Positions 10,137 to 21,393 of a DNA stretch of 64,000 bases are shown in pieces (the first letter of the stretch is position 1; each line of letters opens with the position of its first letter). The notes under the pieces were generated by a model, which made no database searches, was not told where the DNA came from, and was given only the letters and a program-made list of their open reading frames with translations. The stretch is from positions 67,043,503 through 67,107,502 of the forward strand of contig CM043957.1 of assembly GCA_014529385.2 (NCBI GenBank), read 5' to 3'. Position numbers and translations under genes: made by a program. Origin of the DNA: Adiantum capillus-veneris. Its lineage: Eukaryota > Streptophyta > Polypodiopsida > Polypodiales > Pteridaceae.

Positions 10137-13100
10137 TTGAAGAAGTCTCAGACACTTTTTCATAATCAACATCTGAAATGTCTTCCTATTCGACTAGTTC
10201 AGGAACCTGAACGACAGTGCGATATAAGCATATACTCACCTTTTATAAGACTCAGTGGCCATGGAGCTCAATTTTACCTAGATCCTAATGAAGAGTATGC
10301 CATTCTCATTGATGACCATGACATAGAGTTTGAAGAGGAAATCAGGGCAAACAACAAGGAAAAATGTATATGGATAAAAACAGAACTCAGTATTTACAAG
10401 TTGAAAACCATGATGTAATAGACAAATGGGGGTTAGAAGTAAATACCATAATTCTAGATATGGTAGCAAAAGAAGGAACACCAACTCTAGAATTCAAGGG
10501 ATATGATCAAGTTGATTTGAAGCCTTTGAAATGGCTTAGCACGGATAATCCTAGGATCCGAGTTTATTGTTGGGAGGATAGAAAGGTCAAAGATCTTCTA
10601 TGGACTTCTCATGCCAAATTAGGACACTTGACACCCATGAAGATCATCTATATCTTCAAAATCAAAGACAAGGGTCAACAGATCTACCAACCTACCTATT
10701 TAGGGATTGTTATAACAATAACTTTCTTATGATGAGTCCTGAGGAGGTAGAACAAACCAGATACCAAGGGTACTCCATTAGAGAGTTGTTATTGGTTCAT
10801 GGACCAGAGTCTATTCCAAGAGAGGAACTCCGCGAGAGATCTTTTGGGAGTAATGTTAAAAAACCCAAAACTACCTCATCACAAAGAAAACCGGGTGACA
10901 TTAAAGCCATTCCAGGGCTACATGAGTCACTATTTCCAACAGATTGGTTTCAAGGACTCGCAACATGACCAACTACCAGGAGACCGGGGGTTGAACCAAA
11001 TAGACGTTTCAGACCAGCTGATTTTCAAAAATGGGTCAAAAAATACAGTAGATCTGGGGATTCGTATGACCACTTAGCAAGCTTTTAAGCAAGTTCTAAG
11101 AGCAGAACGCATATCTGATTTCCATACTCAATCTGAGGGATTTGGAATGACATTAGAAGGAAAATCACTAAGTTGGGTCCAAAACATTCCACTGAGATCG
11201 ATCATGGACTTAAATACATTAGCTCAAGGATTTGTAGTTGCATGTTCTAAAAATGGGATCAAGCATAATATTGTAGCTCAAATCTATAGCTTCAAATAGA
11301 AACAAGGTGAGTTTGTTAGGGATTGTGCAACTAGAATAAAGCAATACATTGCAAGATTCCTAGAACTAGAAATACCTGAAGAAGAAAGATTAGTATCATT
11401 ATTTCTAGAGGGACTGCTAAACATAGAACTTCATGCTATATTGTATAGCAAAAAACATATGACCCTAGAAGAGTGTGTGTCAGATGCTATTGACTTAGGA
11501 GACAATTGTGATATTTTCAATGAAGAAGATGTCTTTAAGGATAATCAAATTGAAAAGAGTATCCAACAAACCAGCACAAGTGGGAACGGTTGTTGCAGCA
11601 CCACTTACATCCATAGAAGACATGCTCAAAAGGATGAATGAAATGGTGAATAACATGTAAAAAACACCTATGAGGGACCAGGGCAAGGGATACCTTAAGA
11701 GGGACAACCAATTAGAACAGAAAAATGGTGTGTAATCAAGGTAAATGGACCAACCATGAGACCAATGAGTTCTATTACCGACCAAAGTATGATGGAAATG
11801 TTCAATATGTGCCTACAAGGCCACAAGGACAACCCATATACAGATATCAGTCTAATATGGCCCCAACTCAAAGACCACCAATGGGTATGGAAAGACCTCA
11901 ATGAGTGTTGGGTCAACAACGTCCATATCCTGAATATAATGCAATGCTTGTAAAGTACATGCATTCTAAGGGAGTCATAGATGAGAAAGCACTAGTGCCT
12001 GTTACACCCTATGTTGAGCCTAGTCCATCTATAGTAATGGTAGAAGGAGATTGGTATAATTCATATCCAACATCAATGGAAGAACCTGTGACTTATACTA
12101 CACCAAAGCTTGCACCGATGTACTATGTAGCTAATCAAGGTGTTAGACCTCCAATGGTAAGAACTGTGGTAAGCGAAGAACTGGTAACTGTCATAACTGT
12201 CGTGTGGATGATCATTGGAAAAATGAATGCCCCGAGCCTGACAAGAACATTAATCTAGTTGAAGCGTTCTGTCTACAATGTTGCAAAAAGGGAGGACCAT
12301 TCCTTGAAGATTGTCCAAAAAATCCTTTAAACAAGGGTAAAACAGTAGAGAATGTAGTCCAAGTGATACCTAGTATCTCATTCAAGAGTGAAACTATTGT
12401 TCCAATCAAGGTAATCACCAGAGCCAAGGCTAAGAAAAAGCAACATAACTCCTCTGATGATTCGGAGAATACTAACAAAAGACCAAGAGAAGGAAAAGTC
12501 AAAGGTATGAGATAAGAAAACAGAAACAACGGGCTGAAATCGAGGAGAAAGCCAAGAAACTATTTCAAGAAAAAGTGAAAGAAACTGGAAGTGAAATCAA
12601 GGAAACCACTGTGAAATATAGAGGATCAATTTTGGTAGACAAATTTTTTGAGCCAATCAATGCAGCCTTGGAAGCTTACCAAGCGGGACTTAAAGCAGGC
12701 CAAAACATGGAAAACAAATGGAAAAACTATCCTTCTCGAGATATGGAAGCGGCTAAGCTTGAAGCTTATTAAAATCTGGTAAGAATTACTCAAGTGATTC
12801 TAGAAAAACAAAAACCCAAGCTCGAGAGTATAGCAAAACCTGAGGAGCTTGTGGTAGGAACCAATAAAGAGAAATACAAAGTGGTGGTAGAACCCCACAT
12901 TGAAATTAAAGAGCCAAAACTCCTAGTGCCTGACAGTGAAGATGCTTTAGATGGAATTTCGTTCGTAGAAGAAGACTGACCAGGACACTTATGAAAAAAA
13001 GTTAGAGAGATTAATGATGGGAGCCTAACTTTGAAGTCAGCTCCTATAGAGGAAGTTTGGTTAGACAACCTACCTCCTGATATGGACATGGATGTACAAT

Positions 13101-13222
13101 CCTTGTATGGGGATTACGGCTCTGAAGCTTCAAGAATGTCTAAACCAATGACTATGAAAACACTACCCTCTTACTTGGGAGATAACGAAGATGATCCAAA
13201 GTGTGTAAAACCACTCAGATAA
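10137..13222 (+). pseudogene. Z gag, frameshifted, with CCHC zinc knuckle
   Basis: Open pieces in several frames build one Gag. The core lies at about 11060-11640, where FVRDCATRIKQYIARFLELE and PEEERLVSLFLEGLL fit the Retrotrans_gag helical domain. A knuckle at 12189-12230 reads CHNCRVDDHWKNEC, a clean C-x2-C-x4-H-x4-C. A second degenerate knuckle CLQCCKKG follows at about 12270. The N-terminal 300 codons (10137-11060) are not recognised. Lys/Glu-rich sequence from 12400 to 13220 leads to the protease. Frameshifts near 10370, 10650 and 11650, and a TAG at 11297-11299, break it. Confidence 0.75.
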
Positions 13223-13489
13223 AAAGAGTGGAACAGACCCTAGAGGTAGACAACATCCATTCAATCATGTCTACACCTATTCAATGCACTCTTACTTTAG
13301 GATAACTATTAAAAATTAGACCATATTTATGGAATGATCTACAAGAAAACTCTAGAGAATATGGGGTTAACAGGGCTAATTGTGAAAATTTTGGAAAAAG
13401 TGAAACACAAATTGGATAACGAAGAGATTAGATCCGTCCCAATGAACAAAGTCGGAGAATACTACGAAGGGGAAGAAGGAAACAAACTC

Positions 13490-14852
13490 TTCCAGTGAGA
13501 TATCATGATATAGAAACCATGGTGATACTGGATAGTGGGGCAGGCATAGCCATAGCCACAAAAGCAGTATGGGAATCATGGGGAAAACCATCCATTAGAA
13601 AACTCAAATGAAATTGCAATTAGCTAATGGACACATCAAAAAACCCTTAGGACTGCTTGAAAAAGTGATAGTTAGTTCTTGTGGATTTGATTATCAACAT
13701 CCTTTTGCAATAGTGGACTTTGGAAAGAAACTCAATTATGAAATCATCTTGGGAAGACATTTCATGCGACAGGTACAACTCATCTAGGATTGGAGAAACA
13801 ATTATCTGTACTTGAAGCAAGTGGGATCAATAACAAGGGTTAATCTAAAACATCACACTTATAGAGATGTCATGAAAACGGCCATACAAGAATTTGACTC
13901 GGTCTCTTTGGCTGAAACTAAGCTTCCATCTTGGTTGAACAAAGACACACCTATTTGGATGTGTGGGGCTACAAAATACATTAGCTTAAAACAGAAAGAA
14001 TGTATTTTTAAAAGGCATTGCACAGATAAAGCTTATGTACCTGAACCCTTTTTGGAGCGTTTGTTTGAGCCATTTGAATGGACTCAAATTTTAGCAACAA
14101 TAGATGTGTGTGTAAATATGTCTATGCCTACTCAATTTTGCAATGAGGATGGCTATGACATAATTCCCATACAAATGATCTCAACCTTTCACATTGAAGA
14201 TGAGCTTCAAGAACCCAAGGACTTAATGAAAGTTCAACAAGTCTTTTCAGACCTCTACTATGATGCAACAGACAAGTTAGAAGAACATTCAGCTACCTCA
14301 GCAGATGATTCGGGGTCAGAAAAAGAACATGTGAGAGCTAAATTACTCATGAAAGGAGGGGAGTAAAAGTTTTTAGAATTTCCAAATCACAAACCGGGAA
14401 GACAGAAATGGTATAGAAGAAAAAGAGACACCAAAAACTTGAAATCTAAACCCATGCCATCAGTCTCTAGTAGAACACAGTTTCTGATGCAAATAGATGC
14501 ACATGATTGTGTCAAAGACAAAATCACTGGTAGGTATCTTTTAAACAAAAAGCAAGTTTCTATCAAAAACACGAGAAAAGAAATTCAAGAAAAACCTAAA
14601 TACCAGGACAAGAATTCAACCATGACACGAGTTGAACAAAAAGAAAAGTATCAAGAGTTGAAGAAAGCTCTAAAGGAGATGTATACCACTGAAATGGAAA
14701 CCACCAAGGAGGAAGGTAAAGATGTAATGAGTGTTCCATCCCATTACAAGAAATATACTCTTCAAGACCAAAAGATCATAGTCGACCAACCTATCAGGGA
14801 ACTAAGAAAACAGGGTAAGTCCTATGAAGGACTTGAAAACGCAAAAAGATAG
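13490..14852 (+). pseudogene. Z protease and long spacer to RT
   Basis: A retropepsin-like domain begins at about 13490 with ILDSGAGIAIATKAV: the catalytic D-S-G-A motif followed by the usual hydrophobic run. ANGHIKKPLG (flap side) and YEIILGRHFM (the conserved ILG-x2-F strand) follow to 13770. One TGA near 13610 and a TAG near 13787 break it. From 13812 to 14852 two open frames (184 and 137 codons) form a charged spacer with no recognised domain. Enzymes of this type cut the polyprotein into mature proteins. Confidence 0.75.
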
Positions 14853-14939
14853 ACCTGGACAAACCAGGAGAAGAGCCTAGACCTGTGCAAACAACCTAAC
14901 GGAAGAAGAAGAAGAGCTTTTATTAAATTAAGCTTACTG

Positions 14940-16170
14940 AAAGAATACCGATATATCTTTGCTTGGTCTTATAAGGATCTCAAGGGTGTTGGTCCAGAAA
15001 TCGTTCAGCATACCATACCTACGAGAGATGATGCAAAACCAAGCAGACAGAGGCCATATTCTTATAATGAAACATTTGCAAGAAAGATCAAAGAAGAGAT
15101 AGAAAATCTAAAGGAAGCCGAATTCATTTCTGCAATTGAACACAAAGATTGGGTGTCTCCAATTGTGGTAGTACCCAAGAAAAGTGGAAAATTAAGGGTG
15201 TGTGTCAATCTCAAGAAAGTGAATGCAGCTACCATTAGAGACAACTTTCCTCGTCCAATCATTGAGCATGTTTTAGAACGATTTTCATGAAAATAAGCTT
15301 ATAAATTTTTAGATGGCTTTTCGGGATACACTTATCTTTTGGTTGACACCAAAGATCATCATAAAACTGCCTTTGCAACTGAATGGGGTATTTTTGCCTA
15401 TCGGGTTATGCCTTTTGGGTTAACTAATGCTCCTGCCACCTTTCAAAGATTGATGAGCCATGCTTTTAAGGAATACCTTTAGAATTTCTTGAAAGTATAT
15501 GTGGATGATCTATGTGTAAATTCATCAATCCGGGCCAATCATTTTGAACACCTCAAAAACGTATTCAAAAAATGTAGACTTTATAGGATTTACTTAAATC
15601 CTGAAAAGTGCACATTTATGGGCAGACAAGGAAAAACTCTTGGACATATGGTGTATAAAAATGGCATAGCTACTGATATGGATAAAATTCATGTGATTGC
15701 TAAATTGCCTAGACTGACAACAGTCAAAGGGGTTCAAGCTTTCATGGGACATTGTGGATATTATAGAGGATTCATTTACATGTACGCTATAATTGTAAAA
15801 TCCATGTACGGCTTGATTACACTCTTTGAATGGACCGATGAGTGTGAAGAATCCTTCATGAAGCTTAAGAAAGCTCTCACTTCAGCCCCAATATTGAAAG
15901 CACCAGATTGGAATAAGATATTCCACATACATGTAGATACTTCCAATTTTGCCATTGGGTGTAAACTAGCTCAACCAAAAGATGAAAATTTTGATTTTCC
16001 TATTTCTTATGCTAGTAGATAGTTGAATATGGCAGAGAAAAAATATACAACCACCAAAAGGAAAGGATTAGGAATGATGTATAGCATAAAAAAGTACAAA
16101 CATTACCTACTAGCTAACAAATTTGTGTTCTTTGTGGACCACCAAGCCTTATTGTACTTGGTCAACAAGA
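14940..16170 (+). pseudogene. Z reverse transcriptase and RNase H
   Basis: RT fingers and palm are clear: DWVSPIVVVPKKSGKLRVCV, then MPFGLTNAPATFQRLM, then the catalytic YVDD at about 15498-15509 in VYVDDLCVNSS, then LNPEKCTF and LGHMV. RNase H follows with IFHIHVDTSNFAIGCKLAQ, YASR, and FFVDHQALLYLV. The end of RNase H is deleted: FVDHQALLYLVNK passes abruptly by a frame change into the pre-integrase segment at 16172. Stops near 15287, 15297, 15480 and 16021 interrupt it. Unlike T and V there is no second RNase H before integrase. Confidence 0.85.
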
Positions 16171-16171
16171 C

Positions 16172-17992
16172 ATGCAACTTTTGGAATTTGATTTCACTGT
16201 AGCTGTGAAAAAGGGCACTACTCACCAAAGAGCAGATTATTTATTGAGGATTATTTCAGGTGAACCACCAAAGGGAGTAGACAATGATCTACCAGATGAA
16301 TATCTGGTCTTTGTGGAAATGATACCTCAATGGTCGAAAAATATGGTATCATTGATGACCATAGCCCAAGTGGATTCTCAAATTTTACTTCCTATCACAA
16401 CCAGATTAATTGAGCAATTGGCTATGTATCAATTTGTAGCTGGAAGGCTATACAAAAGAAATCGAGATGGAATATTGCTTTTGTGTATTAGTCCTGAGGA
16501 GAAAACCCAATACCCAAGTCAAGCACATATTACCATAGCAGGAATTTACTTTGTGGAAGACCAACCTATACAATGGATCTTGAGACTTGGAGTATTTTGG
16601 CTAACCATCCGGAGTGACATTCACTCATTTGTAAAAAAATATCCTCAATGCCAAAAACAAGCACCCATACCTCATGTTACATTGCTCCAAATATCACTCG
16701 TTCCTAAGTGGAGTAACTATCTAGTTGCTTACTTATCAAGCCAAATATTTCTTGAGGATATGAGTAAACGCCGACAAAGAGAAATTGAAACTGAAGCAAG
16801 GGACTATGCTCTTATTGGAAGCCAATTGTATCGAAGAGGAAAAGATCAACGTCTGCGTCTTTGTGCAAATGAAGATGAATATATTCCCATTATAGAACAA
16901 GCACATGTTGGATTAGTTGGAGGTAACCTTCTTAGTGAAACCACCGCAAGAGCAATCTTGATGGCAGGCATATGGTGGCCAACACTTTTTGCAAATTCCA
17001 AAGAATATGTTCGAAGGTGTGATTCATGTCAACGAGAAAAAATTCCAACCCGTGTAGATAGCATGCCTTTAAGACCAATGATTGGGGCTAGAGCTTTTGC
17101 AAAATGGGGTATAGACTTTGCTGGGCCAATACAACCACCTACTTATAGAACCCATGCTCAGTATGTCATTGTAACTATGGACTATTTGACCAAGTGGACA
17201 GAGGCTAAGGCAACCCAAAAGAATGATGCTAGAACGACAACCTCATTCTTGTGTAAGAATGTGTTCACAAGATATGGACTGACAATAGAAATTGTCAATG
17301 ATAGGGGAACTCATTTTCTCAATGAGGTAATTGAGTATCTTCTTAATGAATTTATGGTCATCCATAACAAATCGGCTCCCTATCACCAACAAGCAAATGG
17401 ACGAGCTTAGCACATGAATAAAATTCTTAGCTTAGTATTGACTAAAGTGGTTAGTTCAAGATGGACCGATTGGGAAATGAATCTCCATGCTTCTCTATGA
17501 GCTTATAGAGTTTCATTCAAGACAACTTTAAATGCTACACCCTTTAACCTTGTTTATAGTCTTGATGCCATACTGCCGATAGAATTTCTATTGCCGACAC
17601 TGAGGGTAGCTAAAGATCTTGAGTGGACTCGACATGAATTGTCAGAGAGGCTCAAAGATTTAGAAAAGCTTGATGAGCAAAGGCTAATAGTCATAGCTCA
17701 CATCTATGATTCCCATCTAATTACAAAAATCTTCAAAAAAGGGGACTTAGTTTTAGTCTACTCCTTTAAGCAACACATTCCTAAGTTTAAGAAAAAGGAA
17801 AACGAAGCGTTTATCATTGAAGACGTATCTCCAAGTGGAGCAATTAAGTTGGCCACTCTAGATGGTGAACCAATGGCTAATGGGATTAGTGGATGCCGTT
17901 TAAAGAAGTACAATTTGCGACTAACCAATGAATTGCTAGGAAAAGATGCATGCAACAAAACAGAGAAAGATGAAATGACAGAAGGTCATTGA
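16172..17992 (+). pseudogene. Z integrase with a doubled zinc-binding module
   Basis: The 412-codon frame 16172-17410 holds two successive pre-integrase/zinc units. The first has LYKRNRD, SQAHITIAG and YPQCQKQ: the second His and first Cys of H2C2 are lost. The second has LYRRGKD, EQAHVGLVGGN and RRCDSCQ: the second His became Asn, C-x2-C is kept. The DDE core follows with WGIDFAGPI and VNDRGTHF (two Asp). The codon where the catalytic Glu is expected is TAG at 17408-17410. The C-terminal part continues in another frame at 17591-17992 with AYRVSFKTTL-type and KKGDLVLVYS sequence. Insertion activity is lost. Confidence 0.8.
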
Positions 17993-18119
17993 TGAAGCCC
18001 AAGAAGAAGCTCGGCTTTGAGTATTCAAAAGAAAATCTGCTCTCCAAAATCAACAAATACCTATTCCCATCAACACTCTGGAACTAGATGAATGACTATA
18101 GGAATTACAAAAGGATGCA

Positions 18120-18491
18120 GTGTCAATGGATGATGAATGGTTAGATGGAATGGGCCTTCGCATCAAAGTACAACTGAACAATCATAGCACAAATTCATTG
18201 GTCGATGCAGGAGCTCACGTAAATGTAGTCAATTATTCCATGTACAAGAAAGCAACGGATCAGCCTTTGACATCAGGAATATCGGCTATTAAAGGATGTA
18301 ACAAGAACCCAACACCAGCATTGGGAGTAGTCAACTTAAATGTGGTAGTACATGGATGTTCATGCCCTCATCAATTTGTATGCTTACCAGATGAACACAT
18401 GAATGAAACAATGATTCTTGGAATCTCATGGATGCAGATGTACAAGGCAATACTAGATTGGGACACCAATCACCTCAAGCTATCATCTTAA
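18120..18491 (+). CDS. Extra retropepsin-like domain after the Z integrase
   Basis: This 123-codon open frame reads as a second aspartic-protease fold. NSLVDAGAHVNVVNYSMY carries D-A-G-A in place of D-S/T-G-A and the hydrophobic run after it. HMNETMILGISWMQMYKAILDW matches the C-terminal ILG-x-x-W-M strand. It is distinct in sequence from the protease at 13490. Retroelements usually carry the protease before RT, so its place about 130 bases after integrase is unusual. It may be a remnant of another element joined here, or an accessory gene. Whether Ala in the active-site triplet permits catalysis is unknown. Confidence 0.6.
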   Translation: MSMDDEWLDGMGLRIKVQLNNHSTNSLVDAGAHVNVVNYSMYKKATDQPLTSGISAIKGCNKNPTPALGVVNLNVVVHGCSCPHQFVCLPDEHMNETMILGISWMQMYKAILDWDTNHLKLSS

Positions 18492-20539
18492 GGAGGACAA
18501 CTCATTGTTCCAATTGCACCAAGAAAAGAAGAGTGTAAAAGAGGTTACCAGCAGAAGAAACCACAAAGCGATCAATCTTCTCCATCCTATAGACAAGCAA
18601 ATTCTACAAGTAGCATGCAAGGAATTAGGCATATCTGGGTACCAAAAGCACAACTCAAGGACAAGCCTTTTCAAATTTGGGTGCCCCAAACATACTATAC
18701 CAAAGAAGGTTCCAAGGTTAAAAACACAAAGAAGAGCATCTTCAAGTAGGGAACCTAAAACAAGGTGGATTTGGTGGAAAAAGGAGCACTTATCTTCTCC
18801 GTAAATTTTAAAACCAATGATGCAGTGGAGAGTTAAGTCTCAAAAAACTTAAGCACAAGAATTTATTCAAAGAAAAACCAGGATACGAATGGCGAGTTAA
18901 AGCTCAACAACCATCATCAATGATATCGACAGCTCAGGAAATCAATGTGCCAAAGAATCCTGACAGTACAATAAAGCAAAGAGCTCACAAGCTAGAAGAT
19001 TTGCTCTTTGGGAAACAACAAAAGAAAACCTCAACCTCAGAAACCCTTGGTTTGAATGTCATTGATCTTCAAAGCATCATAGAGCCAACCAAGGCTATGC
19101 ATAGACACGATTGTTCAACCCATGCACGTAGTCGTCCCGGAATATGCCATGTGGGAAGGGTGGAAGGGAACCAGGTAATTAAGGGCAATTTTTGAAGAGA
19201 GAGGAAAAAGTTGGATGTTAACGTGTGATTTTTTACAAATTTACCTAATAATACCCTTACAAAATCATCAACAAGGGAAATTAACCTAATAACATCTCTT
19301 TGATGAGTGCAAATAATTTATATACTATCAAAAAATCATGAAAAAATGACTCTTTTTTTTTATTTTCATCATTTTTTTTCTTGATATTGGGACTTAAGAA
19401 TAGAGAAATCCACCAAAAAACAATAAATCAATGTTTTTCAATGGATTTTATTAATTATTGATTTTCTACTTTTCTTTTTTAGCGCATTTTATTATTTTCT
19501 TTGATTGTTTTAATAAACAGGTCAAAAATAGCTCAGATGGAGAAACTGAAGATACACTGATGATCAAAAGGACAAGGCGGACAAGTACAAAAGAATTTCA
19601 TCAAATCGACAGATGGAAGCGGGAAGCCTAAATTACCTCGCCAAGGCCTACTTTAACAAATTCTTGCAGAATGAGCTAATGAAATTCGATTGAAGAAATA
19701 CATAGATTTCACCGCCTAATAGGACTAACAGGGGAATTTGGGGAAAAATAGTTTGGGAAGTCCGAGTATAGATATCCAAGGTAGCCCAAAATCACCTCAT
19801 TTCCACTAGTCACTCTTGGAGGAGAGAGCTTTCTGCCTTCTTCACGTACGATTTCTAGAGTCTGCTGCAGTCCATTTACAGTACCGTCTCACACGAGACA
19901 TGAGGGGTAAATTCTAATCTTATCAATGAACAATTCTATATGGCCGGGTAGCAAGTCTAGGCTTAGGAAAAACCCCTACAAACCTGGCTGTGCATGAAGT
20001 ACTACAACACCAAATTGACCGTAGTGGCATGTCAGCTCAACCGAATTGGACGAGACTTGAACTGTAGCATGCCCCTATATAATAGACCACTTTTATATCA
20101 CCAGATGACCATTTGGCAGGGTCGCGGGGGTCCTAAGTAAATAAGCTAGGTTTTTTCCTTATGCCATTCTAACTCCACAGGCAGTTTATAGACTGGGTCT
20201 ATACACAATGTGCCTAGATGGTTCCATGGAAATAGTCAAGGTAAGCTCTTGAATAGCAGAAAACAGCTCGAAGGCTACAAAGCATCAAATTTGACATAGG
20301 AAGTCAAACTGACTCCAAATGGGATAAAACTGGATAAGTAGCATTAGGACCATGTAGAGGACAAGTCCATAGCTTCAAAATGACTAACCAACTCCACATG
20401 CCATCTAGTCGCAAAAATCTGGGATTTCAGAGTCGACAAGAGCACGAAGTAATGCCGACACGACCAAAATTGACCAAATTCATTTTAGGACTTGTTTTAG
20501 ATGCATTAAATATGTTTAGGTCTTCAAATTATCAATTCT
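18492..20539 (+). other. Z region after the extra protease: weak frames, then non-coding DNA
   Basis: Short open frames at 18505-18804 and 18920-19195 show no known domain and look like decayed coding sequence (Lys/Ser-rich). From about 19200 to 20540 no frame is supported. A T-rich stretch ending TTTTAATAAACAG at about 19508-19520 resembles a 3' splice site. Confidence 0.4.
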
Positions 20540-21150
20540 TGCAAAAAAAAGTGACAGTTGTAAATAATTACGATTATTTACTTTTGTGTCTGTTTGGCAT
20601 GAAAATGATCTCTTCACTTCACCTATCACTTATACACATCTATTACATGCCACATGTCAAGTATGAGCCAAAATGATCAAGAAAAACTTTGAATTTGTAG
20701 AAAGACGCACCAAAGTCTTTTCAATCCAAATTTTGAGTTACCTGTCACATTTTTGATCCAAATCACCCCATATCTAACACACAGACTCTACATGATGCTT
20801 AGAACCAAGTTGCAACAAAAAATGTACAAATTGATGAAAAAGTTAATAATCGTGATTATTTACTTTTTTGCCAAAATGGGTACATTTTGCAACTTTGACC
20901 TTATGGGACCAAAGAACATGATGTCCCAAGACCACTAGTCAAGTTTGAGCAAGTTCGGATCTCAAAAACTCAAAATCTCTTTATATCTGTTGTTTCATGG
21001 TACCATTTCCATCTAGTGCACTCAAATGAGCCCACACTTCACTCAGAGAACCTAAATGCGCCCATATATTTCAAGCCTATGATGTCAAAAATACAAAAAG
21101 CTGAAAAAAAATCCCACTTGTAAATAATCGTGATTATTTACTTTTGCTGC
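20540..21150 (+). repeat. Second array of the palindrome-bearing repeat (Z, 3' side)
   Basis: Three more units carry the same 22 bp palindrome, starting at 20560, 20842 and 21120 (spacings 282 and 278). One has GTTAATAATC instead of GTAAATAATC. The two bases between the arms vary, but each right arm is GATTATTTAC. The array ends about 180 bases before the start codon of the 3' ORF, mirroring the array before gag. Confidence 0.85.
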
Positions 21151-21393
21151 AATTTTTGCCTGAAATGTATGATTTTGATCTCTGCATGTTTTTATGCATC
21201 TATGCATGCTCCAAAATTGATTTGAAGCAAAATGGACATCATTTGTCAGCAATTCAGAATCAGGGCATTTCATAGTGGAATTTGTACAATTCTCTAACTT
21301 TGACACTGTATTCACTTAGCGATGCAAGCTACCAAGAAGGCAAAGAAAAGGGTTTCCTAGAAACAAAAGTTGCAAGAGTTTCCACCATACCAA

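Noticed and set aside
10278-10484. Minus-strand hydrophobic frames opposite Z gag (also 12212-12529, 13376-13591)
   Set aside because: Shadows of Lys/Glu-rich coding sequence, which reads as Phe/Leu-rich on the opposite strand.
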